64,000 nt of DNA from an uncultured Rubritalea sp. (GCA_937923145.1 CALAJT010000022.1:1-64000); one strand, 5' to 3'. Shown: positions 25,089 to 34,772, counted from the stretch's first letter. Translations and numbers: made by a program. Notes: generated from the letters alone by a model not told the origin.

Positions 25089-25865
25089 CTAATTATCCTC
25101 CTCATCACCATGCCGCTCTAAAAACTCATGGGCAATGGCATAGTAAGCTCTAGCTCCAACACCGCTTGGCTCGTGCTCGAAGATTGTTTTTCCGAATGAT
25201 GGCGCTTCGCTGATGCGGATAGTTCTGGGCACTACACGTTCGTAGACGTGCTCTGGAAAATGTTTGGTGACCTCTTCTACTACTTGTCGTGAAAGGTTTG
25301 TTCTTCCATCATACATGGTCATGATAATACCGCTGAGAAGCAGATCTGGAGCGGCACCGCTTTCTTTGATCTGGGAAATGATGTGGATGATCTTGGCTAA
25401 TCCCTCTAGACCGAAGTACTCGCACTGGAGCGGGATAAGTACCTCATCTGCGGATGCTAGTGAGGATGTCATGAGCACTCCGAGACTAGGTGGAGTGTCT
25501 AGGAGACAGTAGTCGAAATCTGAGCTATCACGCACACCTGCTAACATTTCTCTTAGGAATGTGAGGTGGTCATCTCTTCGAGCTAACTCTATCTCCACAC
25601 CTGACAGATCCATTCCAGATGGGACCATATAGAGGTTATCGATACGAGTTGAGACTACCTTATCTAGAATACTCGCTTCGCCGATCAATGGGTAATAGAT
25701 ACTACTGTCAGCTTCAAGACCTAGGCCAGATGTGGCATTGGCTTGAGGGTCTAAATCTAGTAAAAGCACCTTCTTACCTAACATCGCTAATCCTGCTGCG
25801 AGTGAAATGGCGGTGGTTGTTTTTCCTACACCACCTTTTTGGTTTGCGATTGCGATTACTTTCAT
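25089..25865 (-). CDS. ParA-family ATPase (Soj-like)
   Basis: The protein begins MKVIAIANQKGGVGKTTTAI, with the deviant Walker A KGGVGKTT, followed by LLDLDPQANAT and CLLDTPPSLGVL (Walker A' and B). ParA proteins segregate chromosomal origins or position cell-surface complexes. No parB is adjacent on either side in this window, so the partner may be elsewhere or the cargo may not be an origin. The start at 25865 is chosen because the domain begins there; an in-frame ATG 17 codons upstream gives an unrelated extension. It is 61 bases downstream of arsJ on the same strand. Confidence 0.85.
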   Translation of the reverse strand: MKVIAIANQKGGVGKTTTAISLAAGLAMLGKKVLLLDLDPQANATSGLGLEADSSIYYPLIGEASILDKVVSTRIDNLYMVPSGMDLSGVEIELARRDDHLTFLREMLAGVRDSSDFDYCLLDTPPSLGVLMTSSLASADEVLIPLQCEYFGLEGLAKIIHIISQIKESGAAPDLLLSGIIMTMYDGRTNLSRQVVEEVTKHFPEHVYERVVPRTIRISEAPSFGKTIFEHEPSGVGARAYYAIAHEFLERHGDEEDN

Positions 25866-25926
25866 GTGATACAAAGTTCTAGCTAGATTTCTGAGAAAAA
25901 CACGCAAAATTCTCATAAATTATAGT

Positions 25927-27150
25927 CTATTCAGTTTCAGGAAACCTTAAGCTTGTGAGAGCTGAAATCAGACAAAGTAGGGCTGCCACCCAAAGACAAG
26001 CTTCTAGACCAGCCCACAGATAGGTCACCCCAGAGAGTAATGTCCCCGCTAGTCTACCAACTGCATTTGCCATGTAGTAAAAGCCGACATTCAGCGAAAC
26101 ATCCTCTACGGAGGTGTAGGCAAGAATCAGGTAGGAATGAATCGAAGAATTTACGGCAAAAATAAATCCGAAGATGCTGAGTCCTATTAATAGCACGTAG
26201 GAAGCGTCGATATTCAATATGAGACCAAGCGGGATTAATGCACAGATTACAACTAAGAGGAATCCCCATAACCTTGCTGCAACAACAGCAGACCTAAGCC
26301 CCCTATCAGCTCTGGCTATCTTAGGAGCTCCTGCCTGTATGAATCCATAGCCGATGACCCAGCAAGCCATAAACGCTCCGACTTGCGGGAAGCTCCAGCC
26401 TAGCTGAGTGTGTAGAAAAATCGGTAGACCAACTACGAACCAAACATCTCTGGAAGCAAATAGGAATGCTCTGGCGAATGACAACCGATTGATTGCAGTG
26501 CTTTTAGAGAACAACTGGCTAAATTTAAATTTAGGAACGGTCTTCATTTTGCCGAATTCGCTTCTTACAAAGACGAGGCATATTATTAATACAACTACTA
26601 GCATTCCAGCCAGTGATAACAATGCGTTCTGATAACTCATCACAGCAAACAAGATTCCCCCTAGGAAAAAACCTACTCCCTTGAGGGCATTTTTAATTCC
26701 TGTTAGAAGCGCTACCCAAAAGAAGAGTTTCGACTCAGCATTTTCATCTGCTGGAGACACTAGTAACTTCACTGAACTCTTGGAGCTCATTTTAGTAAGG
26801 TCTTTCGCTATTCCAGCAAACCCTTGGACAGCCATTACAAACAAGACAGAATAGAGAGGCGACCATCCTGCATCAGAGAAGCTCAATGCTGTGAGAGCTA
26901 ATATCTGGAACATTAGCCCTAAGAATAGCGTCTTTCTCAATCCGAACCTTGCACCTATCCAGCCTCCAACCAGATTAGTCACTATCCCTGCGAATTCATA
27001 TAGAAGGAATAGAAACGATAACTGCACTGGGGAATATCCCAGCTCATGAAAGCGGAACAATACTACCATGCGTAGAGCCCCATCTGTGAGCATGAATACC
27101 CAGTAGGCTAACGTCACTAAAGTATAAGTGCTTTTACTTATCTGGTTCAT
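25927..27150 (-). CDS. arsJ: Organoarsenical efflux MFS transporter ArsJ
   Basis: This 407-residue, 12-helix inner-membrane transporter starts with STYTLVTLAYWVFMLTDGAL, typical of ArsJ. ArsJ exports 1-arseno-3-phosphoglycerate made by its partner GAPDH from arsenate and glyceraldehyde-3-phosphate. The partner gene starts directly upstream in the same operon with an 18-base gap, and arsR heads the operon. No arsC arsenate reductase or arsB is nearby, so resistance would act on arsenate rather than arsenite. Confidence 0.9.
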   Translation of the reverse strand: MNQISKSTYTLVTLAYWVFMLTDGALRMVVLFRFHELGYSPVQLSFLFLLYEFAGIVTNLVGGWIGARFGLRKTLFLGLMFQILALTALSFSDAGWSPLYSVLFVMAVQGFAGIAKDLTKMSSKSSVKLLVSPADENAESKLFFWVALLTGIKNALKGVGFFLGGILFAVMSYQNALLSLAGMLVVVLIICLVFVRSEFGKMKTVPKFKFSQLFSKSTAINRLSFARAFLFASRDVWFVVGLPIFLHTQLGWSFPQVGAFMACWVIGYGFIQAGAPKIARADRGLRSAVVAARLWGFLLVVICALIPLGLILNIDASYVLLIGLSIFGFIFAVNSSIHSYLILAYTSVEDVSLNVGFYYMANAVGRLAGTLLSGVTYLWAGLEACLWVAALLCLISALTSLRFPETE

Positions 27151-27168
27151 AAGAGTTGTTAGATCTTT

Positions 27169-28170
27169 TTAAAGTGACTTTGCTACTAGCTGAGTCAACT
27201 CCATCATACGCTGAGCGTAGCCGATTTCATTGTCATACCAGATTAAAATTTTCACCATAGTTCCATCTATGACCATCGTGGAGGGAGCATCGATGATGCC
27301 TGAGCGTTCATCATTGGTATAATCCGCAGAGACTAGCGGCTTCACTTCATACCCTAAAATACCTTCCAGCTCTCCTTCAGACGCTTTCTTAAGTAGAGAA
27401 TTTACCTCTTCTACAGTAGTAGCCCGACCTACATTGAAGACACAGTCGGTTAATGAAGCGTTGAGCAGAGGCACCCTAACAGCTAAGCCATTGAGTTTAC
27501 CTTTTAGCTCTGGATAGATGAGTGTGATAGCTGTTGCTGAGCCAGTAGATGTGGGGATCAGAGAGTTCACTGCTGACCTCGCACGTCGTAGATCCTTATG
27601 CGGAGCATCTACTATTATTTGGGTATTGGTTAAATCATGGAGAGTGGTGATCGTTCCTCGCTCGATCCCTAGATTTTCATGGATGACCTTGATAGCAGGA
27701 GCTATACAATTCGTGGTGCAAGAGGCAGCAGTTACGATACGGTGTTTGTCTTTATCATAGAGGTCGTCATTGCAGCCCATCACTACATTCAGAACGTCGT
27801 CTTCCTTTACTGGGCAGGCGACTACTACTTTTTTCACTCCTTGGTCGAAGTATGGCTGGAGAGCCTTATTTGTTCTATAAGCACCTGAAGCTTCTATCAC
27901 GATGTCGCAGCCAGACCAGTCGACAGCCTCAATCGTATCATCCAGAGTCACCGCTATTTCCTGACCATCCACAGTGATAGAGTGATCGCTAAATTCTATC
28001 TCTCTTCTCCAGCGACCATGCACTGTATCAAACTCCAGAAGATGTGCAGCTGTCTCAGCGACTCCTGCTTTCTCGTTGATCTGAACAATTTGATATTCAG
28101 AGTGATCGAATCCCTGGCGAAAACCAAGTCGTCCCATTCGGCCAAAGCCATTTATACCTACTTTAATCAT
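27169..28170 (-). CDS. ArsJ-associated glyceraldehyde-3-phosphate dehydrogenase
   Basis: This 333-residue enzyme has the NAD-binding [14 protein letters not shown] and catalytic SCTTNC motifs of GAPDH. Its place between arsR and arsJ identifies it as the arsenate-specific paralogue that forms 1-arseno-3-phosphoglycerate. Glycolytic GAPDH would not normally sit in such an operon. It is separated from arsR by 24 bases and from arsJ by 18. Confidence 0.92.
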   Translation of the reverse strand: MIKVGINGFGRMGRLGFRQGFDHSEYQIVQINEKAGVAETAAHLLEFDTVHGRWRREIEFSDHSITVDGQEIAVTLDDTIEAVDWSGCDIVIEASGAYRTNKALQPYFDQGVKKVVVACPVKEDDVLNVVMGCNDDLYDKDKHRIVTAASCTTNCIAPAIKVIHENLGIERGTITTLHDLTNTQIIVDAPHKDLRRARSAVNSLIPTSTGSATAITLIYPELKGKLNGLAVRVPLLNASLTDCVFNVGRATTVEEVNSLLKKASEGELEGILGYEVKPLVSADYTNDERSGIIDAPSTMVIDGTMVKILIWYDNEIGYAQRMMELTQLVAKSL

Positions 28171-28194
28171 TTTATTATTTAGTGATAATTTTTT

Positions 28195-28515
28195 CTAACA
28201 ACACTCTACATCAGTTGCGCATAAAGTTGGGTTACCTTTACAGCAATCCTCCGTCATAAATTTAAGGAGACTTTTGTAGCCTTCGATATTTAGCGAGTAA
28301 CTTATATATCTCCCATGTCTTTCTGACTTTATCAGGTCAGCCTGCTGAAGTGCCTTCAAGTGAAATGAAAGTGTATTTGCCGTGATTCCTAGATTTTTAG
28401 ATATCTCACCTGCAAATAACCCCGTTTCTCCATTAGTCATTAACAGCTGGAAAATCTCTAAACGAGATTCCTGCGCTAATGCTCCAAACTGGATAACTAT
28501 GTCTTTCATTTCCAT
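28195..28515 (-). CDS. arsR: ArsR-family transcriptional repressor
   Basis: This 106-residue winged-helix protein has LFAGEISKNLGITANTLSFHL as its DNA-recognition region. The C-terminus is unusually Cys-rich (DCCKGNPTLCATDVECC, six Cys including two CC pairs), a plausible metalloid sensor site. The canonical ELCVCDL site of E. coli ArsR is absent, so the C-terminal cluster is the likely ligand-binding site. It heads the arsR-GAPDH-arsJ operon. A palindromic operator lies upstream at 28548-28593. Confidence 0.9.
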   Translation of the reverse strand: MEMKDIVIQFGALAQESRLEIFQLLMTNGETGLFAGEISKNLGITANTLSFHLKALQQADLIKSERHGRYISYSLNIEGYKSLLKFMTEDCCKGNPTLCATDVECC

Positions 28516-28547
28516 AATCGCTGAAGTATCGAATTAATTTAATTTTG

Positions 28548-28593
28548 TCAAATATTATACATCTTATTTGATATACATATCGCACCTCAAATA
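28548..28593. promoter_or_regulatory. ArsR operator palindromes
   Basis: TCAAATA (28548-28554), ten bases, then TATTTGA (28565-28571) form a perfect dyad. A third half-site TCAAATA lies at 28587-28593. The layout matches ArsR-type boxes upstream of the arsR start at 28515, consistent with autorepression. Confidence 0.6.
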
Positions 28594-28709
28594 AACATAG
28601 TCAATTAGCAGTCCGCACAGTTTGACATTCTATACAAAGTAATTCAATTTTAGCTATCGACCAGATAAACAACAATATCAATGACGCTAGCATTAGCATT
28701 AGCATTTCG

Positions 28710-29141
28710 GTGGGTAAGCAATCTCTTAACCTTACTGATGAATATGGCTTTGTGCATTCTTATTCTATTTCTACTGCAGCCAATGGTATTGGTTTTGAGG
28801 AAGGATCTTACTGCACCCCCATTGGAAATTTCACTATCGCTGAGAAGCATGGTCACGGTGCGGAGCCGTTTACGATATTTAGAGGTAGGCTTCCTGTAGG
28901 TGTGTATGATTCAGCAGAGTCATCAGATATAGATCATGTCCTCACTAGGATTCTCTGGCTCGATGGGCTTGATGATGAAAACGCGAACACAAAGGAACGC
29001 TACATCTATATCCATGGTACTAATCAGGAAGAAAAAATCGGATCTCCTGCCTCTTGTGGTTGCATACGTATGAATAATGCAGACATCATCGACCTATATG
29101 ACAGAGTAGACGTAGGTGTTGCAGTGACTATCAAGCTATAG
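28710..29141 (+). CDS. L,D-transpeptidase family protein (start uncertain)
   Basis: The protein carries the YkuD signature: IHGTNQEEKIGSPASCGCIR holds the conserved His and catalytic Cys. An earlier YCTPIGNFTIAEKHG matches the TPxGxF motif. L,D-transpeptidases make 3-3 cross-links in peptidoglycan or attach lipoproteins to it. The first usable start in frame is GTG at 28710. The frame is open back to 28626 and encodes IDQINNNINDASISISVGKQ, which looks like genuine N-terminal sequence of the family. No ATG, GTG or TTG precedes 28710 in that stretch. The true start is probably a rare ATT or ATA, or the N-terminus is incomplete. No signal peptide is visible. Confidence 0.7.
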   Translation: MGKQSLNLTDEYGFVHSYSISTAANGIGFEEGSYCTPIGNFTIAEKHGHGAEPFTIFRGRLPVGVYDSAESSDIDHVLTRILWLDGLDDENANTKERYIYIHGTNQEEKIGSPASCGCIRMNNADIIDLYDRVDVGVAVTIKL

Positions 29142-29562
29142 CTATCATACTCTGTTAGAGTGTCTTGAGTTATCGATTTTACAAATTGCTTAATTTTCAT
29201 TAAGTAGAATTTTCTCTATTTTTGATAAAAAGCAGATTTCGTAGCGTTATAAAATAAGAGAGTAATTATAATAGGAGGACTGGCATACTTTCTGTTGTAA
29301 TCCCAATATATTCATAAGATCACTCTATGCAGAAACAAATATAATCTCATAACACACTTAAACAGAGAAAAGAAGAAACATAGATATAGAATATGTCAAA
29401 TTAAAGTGAAGAAAACACGATTTGGTGCATCTAAATAAGAGAACATTACGTATTTACAATGTGAACAGTAATAAAAAGACAAATTCACGAGTAACCACCG
29501 CTAACCAGATAACAGACAGACCATAGACACAACTTACCACAACAAAATAGAGAGACAAAAAA
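29142..29562 (+). other. Intergenic leader region of the sigma-70 gene
   Basis: This 420-base AT-rich gap contains a weak hairpin ACTCT-GTT-AGAGT at 29150-29162, a likely weak terminator for the L,D-transpeptidase. It also holds the dyad CTTAATTTTCATTAAG (29189-29204). No reading frame or RNA family is recognisable. The last ~30 bases carry purine runs (AATAGAGAGAC) that could be a weak ribosome binding site for the sigma gene. Confidence 0.3.
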
Positions 29563-30417
29563 ATGAATAATACAGACAGCAATAACAGTTTAAGAATCTA
29601 TCTACGAGAGATAGCTAAAACTGACTTACTAACGCGAGAGCAAGAAGTAGAGCTAGCAGATAAAATTCAACAAGGCGACAAGAACGCTCGCTCACTTATG
29701 ATCCGTGCCAACCTAAGGCTCGTGGTTAAGATAGCACAGGACTACTCCAATTATGGACTTCCTCTCTCCGACCTTATTTCAGAAGGAAATATTGGTCTCA
29801 TGAAGGCAGTAGAACGCTTCGATCCTGAAAAGGGTGGTAAGCTCAGCACTTACGCAGCATGGTGGATCAAGCAAGGCATCAAGCGTGCTCTAGCTAATCA
29901 AAGTAAGACGATTCGCCTACCTGTCCACATGGTAGATAAAATTTCAAGAATGCGCAGAATTTCCAATATGTTAGCAGAAGCACTAGGACGTGACCCTACG
30001 GATTCAGAACTAGCAGAAGAGCTAGGAATTCCACGTAATAAGCTCGCAATGCTAAAGCAGGCTTCACAACGCCCAGCATCGCTTGATGCACCGCTCGGTG
30101 ATGAAGACAGTTCAGACTACAGCGAAATCATCGGTGATGAAAAAGCACTCGACCCTGCACTTGCTCTTCAAAACAATGACATGCACGGACAGCTAGACGA
30201 CCTACTCGACTCACTTGACGAGAGAGAGACTCGCATCATCGGAGCAAGATTTGGACTCGACGGACAGAAGCCACTCACACTCGAAGAAATCGGGGTAGAA
30301 TTCGGCGTAACTAGGGAGAGAATCAGACAATTACAAAATGTTGCCCTTGCCAAGATGCGTAAAAGTTTGAGAAAAAAAGATCAGCCACTACCCGCTTCTT
30401 TACTGGGAGCGAAGTAA
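29563..30417 (+). CDS. RpoD/RpoS-type (group 2) sigma-70 factor
   Basis: This 284-residue protein has region 1.2 (LRIYLREIAKTDLLTREQEV), a full region 2 including LISEGNIGLMKAVERFD and STYAAWWIKQGIKRALA, region 3, and region 4 with LTLEEIGVEFGVTRERIRQL. It has no region 1.1 extension, so it is a group 2 or compact primary sigma. It would direct RNA polymerase to -35/-10 promoters. It is transcribed alone with a ~420-base leader and a strong terminator. Confidence 0.92.
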   Translation: MNNTDSNNSLRIYLREIAKTDLLTREQEVELADKIQQGDKNARSLMIRANLRLVVKIAQDYSNYGLPLSDLISEGNIGLMKAVERFDPEKGGKLSTYAAWWIKQGIKRALANQSKTIRLPVHMVDKISRMRRISNMLAEALGRDPTDSELAEELGIPRNKLAMLKQASQRPASLDAPLGDEDSSDYSEIIGDEKALDPALALQNNDMHGQLDDLLDSLDERETRIIGARFGLDGQKPLTLEEIGVEFGVTRERIRQLQNVALAKMRKSLRKKDQPLPASLLGAK

Positions 30418-30483
30418 TGGCCTCATAAAAATAGAAACCATGATAATATAATAATTATATTACGATTGGGATCGTAGGTGTGA

Positions 30484-30517
30484 AGAGCGGTAGATTAATC
30501 CCTACCGCTCTTTTTTT
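30484..30517 (+). terminator. Intrinsic terminator after the sigma-70 gene
   Basis: AGAGCGGTAG and CTACCGCTCT pair across a short loop, followed by a T tract. Confidence 0.9.
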
Positions 30518-30627
30518 GTTATTTAGATATTCTAATAATTTCACCTAGTTGAGTGACTTAGATTATACATTTCAAGTAACTGAATAAAAATAGCTTACAC
30601 TTCTTATTTCTTCGTGGGATTAAAATC

Positions 30628-30840
30628 TTAATAGCGAAGAGATCGAGACCAGTGACTCAGAGAATGAATAGAACAATAGTAGGTAGAAATAGCCCAAGTT
30701 TTGTATTGTCGTGGAAAGAAGCTGCCATCGTTTAATTCCTCTATAAGGTAGGAGTGGTGAAAAGCTAGTTGTAATATCTCTGCTCTAGAAGAGTCTAGTA
30801 AGATTTCCCAAGCTTCTTGGTCCAGACCTTGATGATTCCT
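30628..30840 (-). pseudogene. Possible decayed coding remnant without a start codon
   Basis: On the minus strand a 70-codon frame, bounded by TAA codons, reads like protein (e.g. LAFHHSYLIEELNDGSFFPR and YYCSIHSLSHWSRSLRY). It has no ATG, GTG or TTG anywhere. No family is recognised. It could be the 3' remnant of a lost gene. The rest of the 30418-31182 gap is AT-rich with no support for other genes. Confidence 0.3.
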
Positions 30841-31182
30841 TTAGATGGACATACATCGTAGATATATAAATACCTTTTTAATCTTCTAGGAGTATGCCTT
30901 TATTCCAAATTTCATTGAAAAATCCGATTCGTCATTCTTGAGCCTAATTTCTGTAAGCTTTATATATAATGATTGCTTATACCGATACGAATTTATTAAC
31001 GAAAGATTGAAGTCTAACAAAAATACCTAAAACCGACACATAGTAAAAACATTATATTTATTATTAATAATGAACCTCAATAGCATTAGTAGTTATTTAG
31101 CTCAGTTTGTCAAAATTCTTTCTATCATCTCATAAGAGTGTTTTGGCATTGCGAGCTACTAAATAACAATCACTTATTACTT

Positions 31183-31893
31183 ATGCATTCAGGATACAAA
31201 CAGACCCACATTCTAAAGCCTACTTGGTCACGCATGATGCACAGACTGCACACCATCGGTAATGTAGTACAGCATTTCCAGAACTCACTTGCCACTATAT
31301 CTACTGAAGGCGATTATCCTAGACTCATTCCAACTGCAACCGAAGACAGGGCGTCCACACTAGATGGTAGTCAACCATGGAGGCTAGAAACTTGGCAAAA
31401 AGGTGTCGTTAAAGTGAATGCTGAGCTGCGGCAAGCACAGTTTAGTTTCACTTCTACTTCTGGCGAAGTTTTTCATACTATTACGCTTACGCCAAAGAGT
31501 CATTGGGACTGTTTTGAGTGTATTTTAAAGCTCTTTGAGTCTTCAAGAATCAAACATACCATTGATAATGAATCTTCTCTGCATTCTGCAAAAAATTTCA
31601 TTATTAATCAACAGATTGCAGAGGTGGCTAAAGCTGTTAATCGTGAGATAATTCAAGGAAAAAAGATCATCTGCACACTTCCTCTTACAGGAGGTAGCTC
31701 TAGTATCTGTAACCTTGAAGCTAAAAGTTTAATGACTCAGTTTGGTAGAATAGCCCTTAAAGAAGGCAATGCACACCTTCAGCTAGATTCTACTAAAGTT
31801 GCTGATGTAGAAATAGAAAAATGCTCTAATAAGTTCTCTGCAAAATTATTCAATATTAAGTCAAAACCAATGGTATATTTAGAAGCTGTTTAG
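31183..31893 (+). CDS. Haem-degrading-factor-like (HemS/HutX-type) protein, tentative
   Basis: This ~236-residue cytoplasmic protein has a pattern reminiscent of one half of HemS/ChuS-type haem utilisation proteins. An RLHTIGNVVQHFQNSLATIS segment is followed by AQFSFTSTSGEVFHTITLTP and SHWDCFECILKLFES. The match is distant and the haem-ligating residues cannot be fixed by eye. No TonB receptor or haem transporter is nearby. The ATG at 31183 is preferred to a GTG at 31138. Standing alone after a ~765-base gap, it probably has its own promoter. Confidence 0.4.
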   Translation: MHSGYKQTHILKPTWSRMMHRLHTIGNVVQHFQNSLATISTEGDYPRLIPTATEDRASTLDGSQPWRLETWQKGVVKVNAELRQAQFSFTSTSGEVFHTITLTPKSHWDCFECILKLFESSRIKHTIDNESSLHSAKNFIINQQIAEVAKAVNREIIQGKKIICTLPLTGGSSSICNLEAKSLMTQFGRIALKEGNAHLQLDSTKVADVEIEKCSNKFSAKLFNIKSKPMVYLEAV

Positions 31894-31920
31894 AGAAAGC
31901 TCTCCAATAGCTAAACCTGG

Positions 31921-32355
31921 CTATGACATCTCATCCAACCCTTTATTTCTGGCTTCGATAGCTAGCTTCTTGGCTCCTTTCTCACTATACTGATTGACTG
32001 AGAAACTTCTTGTTTTACGCCTACCCTTTTTATCCGTCCAGCTACTCGCCCAGAATACGTATTCATTCTCGTTATTAGTCTTAATGATGCGCCTGACTCC
32101 GATTAACCCTGAATCTGATGTCCGTCTGGCAAGTTCACGGAAGCCTCGTTTAGTAAGGACTGGATATTTCTCTCTTAGTTGCCTCCACCTCTTCATCGCA
32201 GCCAGCTTTGTTTTGTTCTGATCCGCTGGATAGCTGAAGCTAAAATACTCCTGGATCTGTTGCTTATTATGATTGATCAGAATCCTGTATCGATTTCCTG
32301 ACTTCCCATAATTTTCTTTGTAGAGACCTGGGTAATTTTTAACTGCGCGCTTCAT
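31921..32355 (-). CDS. AP2-domain DNA-binding protein
   Basis: This 144-residue basic protein ends with an AP2/ERF-like domain (about residues 84-138): LIGVRRIIKTNNENEYVFWA, then a GRRKTRSFSVNQY turn, then a helix KGAKKLAIEARNKG. Bacterial AP2 domains are common in phage integrases and homing endonucleases. Here no integrase or HNH catalytic domain accompanies it, so it may be a stand-alone regulator or a remnant of a mobile element. An N-terminal half (YPGLYKENYGKSGNRYRILI) may be a second, poorer AP2-like unit. Confidence 0.6.
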   Translation of the reverse strand: MKRAVKNYPGLYKENYGKSGNRYRILINHNKQQIQEYFSFSYPADQNKTKLAAMKRWRQLREKYPVLTKRGFRELARRTSDSGLIGVRRIIKTNNENEYVFWASSWTDKKGRRKTRSFSVNQYSEKGAKKLAIEARNKGLDEMS

Positions 32356-32427
32356 AGTATTAAGAATAACTTCTGTTATTCATTTTTGCCACTATTTTTA
32401 GTCTCACAAATCCATATTAAGGCATCT

Positions 32428-34488
32428 TTAATATTCGGCAGTATATTCCATGCGGCTCTCGGATGAATAGTCCTCCTCTCTGGAAGATTTAAGTAATCTT
32501 CCTCCCACTGTTCGGTTACGAATACGGGAACTACGTATTTGGATCTCAATGTCTTTTTTATTAGCGGCATGAAGCTCTGAGGCGATCTCACCCTTGGCAT
32601 AAGTTGCCTGCACTAATGATTGTTTGTAATCTCCAGCATTAAGCAGGCACATAGCATTGTGAACTATCTTAGAACACTCCACTAGCTCCACACGCATGCC
32701 ATTCCCCCCTCTCCAGCCCGAGACTCTGTGTAGCTGTTCGGATACCTCTTTTGTTTTTTCTGAAGCCTCCTCTGCTAAATTAAGATCTTGCTCAAGTCTG
32801 ACATTGATGGAATCCATACCGTGGAAGAAGACATCGTATTCAAACCTGAGTTGGCTCCAGTCTTGGTCTGGGTCGCTTAATTTGTCTTTTAGTTTAGGCC
32901 AGCCTGTTAGCATCTTTTGAAGGCTCTTTATCAGTTCTTTAGTGAGAGGGCTGTCTTCTATTCCATCTGTAGCAGCTTGTTTAAGATTCTTTTGAACTTT
33001 ATCTATTACCTCATCCAGATCTTTTACCTTTTGTTGTAGAAATTCGTGAAGCTCTTTGTCTTCTTCTAATGAGTCTTCTAGGCACTCTAATGTCACTTGG
33101 ATACGATATACCTTCGCTGCGAGCTCTCTTGGATCAGCCTTTTTCTGCTCATTCTTCATACTAAACATCAGCTCATCCGCAGCAGCCATACTCTCTTCTA
33201 CCTCTTTGAATAAAATATCACTTCCATCCCCTACATAAACACGATTTTTCTTACTCATTATCTCTAAAAACCTCTTCTCAGCAGCCTCTAGTACAGTTCG
33301 ATTACTTTGCTCCATTTCATCCATTTCTAAACGAGATCCGGCTAAGTATTTGGTAGTATTTTGCATACTTTCTAGCTTCAGGTCTATATGCTCCATACCA
33401 TTAAGTGCTGCTGTGAACTGCCCTTTGTTTAAAGACCGCTCTACTCTATCTAGTCTAGCTAACAGATCAATCTTCAACTCTCCTGAGCGTTCTATGTATT
33501 GCAGTGCATCTTGCTGAAAAATAGAATGTAGAGTCCTATCTAACACTACTTGGAATGATGTGACTTCAACATCTAGTTCTTCATTTATTTTCTCAAACTT
33601 GGTTTTAAGATCAGAGTGCATTTGCTGCCCTTTTAGAGCGACTACTTGCGTCTGCTCTATCCGATACTTTATTTCCTGTATAAGCTGACTTGCATTATCT
33701 CTACATTTTACAGCGTAATCTATATTCCCTCGCTTTAGTGCTCTATGATAGAGTGCTAATATTTCATCTACCTCTTGAATATCCCTTTCGTATTCAGGAT
33801 TATGAAATACCACCTCGTGTGAAATGCCACAGTCTTTAGAAATCTTATGCCCAGCTTCGTCTAACAGGTTTAATAAATGGGTGCTGGACTCTGACTCTAG
33901 TTTCTCTAGATCAGTGATCAGACTAGTCATATCTGAAACTTTAGATTTTAGAGGGTCTACATAGTTTTGATCAGAATGGAATAAATCGTATTCTACCTCT
34001 CTTAGTCCACTAACCACCCAACTATCAGAAAGCCCATGTTTCTCTAGTTCTCCCTGCTCATTAAGCATCCAGTTTTTGAAAAATTGACGATCTTGCTTTA
34101 TACGCCCTAGCACCGCCTCTGCATCTCCCAGAAGTTTCTCTATGCCTTCCATTGATTGATTGATCACACCAACTGGGTCTCCTTTACTTTGAGTAAAAAT
34201 CGACTCTATATCCGCTGAGAGAATTTCTCTCCATTCATCCCCATTAAGATTAAACATTCCGTCTCTAGAACTCAGCTTTTCATACTCTAGTATCTTGAGA
34301 CTTATATTTCTATGCTTCTTATCGATCCTTTCTAGACGTTCCGCTATTGTCTCCCAAGCATGCTCTACATGCCAGAGATCCTTCTCCGTTACTTCATTGA
34401 GCCCCTCAAATTCCTCTAATAGATCAGAAATCATTTTCTTTTGAGTATTAGTCCCTTGGTAATTCTTATCTAGAATATCGCGGATCAC
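32428..34488 (-). CDS. Large coiled-coil protein (5' end abnormal)
   Basis: The 686 residues after GTG at 34488 are nearly all charged alpha helix with several coiled-coil stretches (e.g. KGQQMHSDLKTKFEKINEEL). The frame is open for about 95 further codons upstream, to 34775, and those codons read as sensible protein (e.g. SLSEKILVELNEGYSASTVI). They contain no ATG, GTG or TTG. A TAA at 34773-34775 separates them in frame from a short membrane-spanning frame (34773-34878). The gene may be a membrane-anchored filament-like protein interrupted by a nonsense change. Alternatively it uses a non-standard start. No family is recognised. Confidence 0.6.
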   Translation of the reverse strand: MIRDILDKNYQGTNTQKKMISDLLEEFEGLNEVTEKDLWHVEHAWETIAERLERIDKKHRNISLKILEYEKLSSRDGMFNLNGDEWREILSADIESIFTQSKGDPVGVINQSMEGIEKLLGDAEAVLGRIKQDRQFFKNWMLNEQGELEKHGLSDSWVVSGLREVEYDLFHSDQNYVDPLKSKVSDMTSLITDLEKLESESSTHLLNLLDEAGHKISKDCGISHEVVFHNPEYERDIQEVDEILALYHRALKRGNIDYAVKCRDNASQLIQEIKYRIEQTQVVALKGQQMHSDLKTKFEKINEELDVEVTSFQVVLDRTLHSIFQQDALQYIERSGELKIDLLARLDRVERSLNKGQFTAALNGMEHIDLKLESMQNTTKYLAGSRLEMDEMEQSNRTVLEAAEKRFLEIMSKKNRVYVGDGSDILFKEVEESMAAADELMFSMKNEQKKADPRELAAKVYRIQVTLECLEDSLEEDKELHEFLQQKVKDLDEVIDKVQKNLKQAATDGIEDSPLTKELIKSLQKMLTGWPKLKDKLSDPDQDWSQLRFEYDVFFHGMDSINVRLEQDLNLAEEASEKTKEVSEQLHRVSGWRGGNGMRVELVECSKIVHNAMCLLNAGDYKQSLVQATYAKGEIASELHAANKKDIEIQIRSSRIRNRTVGGRLLKSSREEDYSSESRMEYTAEY

Positions 34489-34772
34489 GGTAGAAGCTGA
34501 GTAGCCTTCGTTAAGTTCTACTAAGATTTTCTCTGATAAGCTCCGAGTTTCACCAGAGTATCCTCTTTCATCGAGCCCATCTAGACCACCTATTACTATT
34601 GCAGCCTGGTCTACATTATCGAAATGCTTTTCTTCGCAATACTGGAGTTTAAGCCTGTCTTGCTTTTGTGATTTCGGCGGTATGAGAGTCGATTTTTTAG
34701 ATGCTTTGGTACAGATATCTTTTAATTTTAAGCTAGTTTTAGGGTCAGAGCCTCTGTACTCTGACGCGCTTT

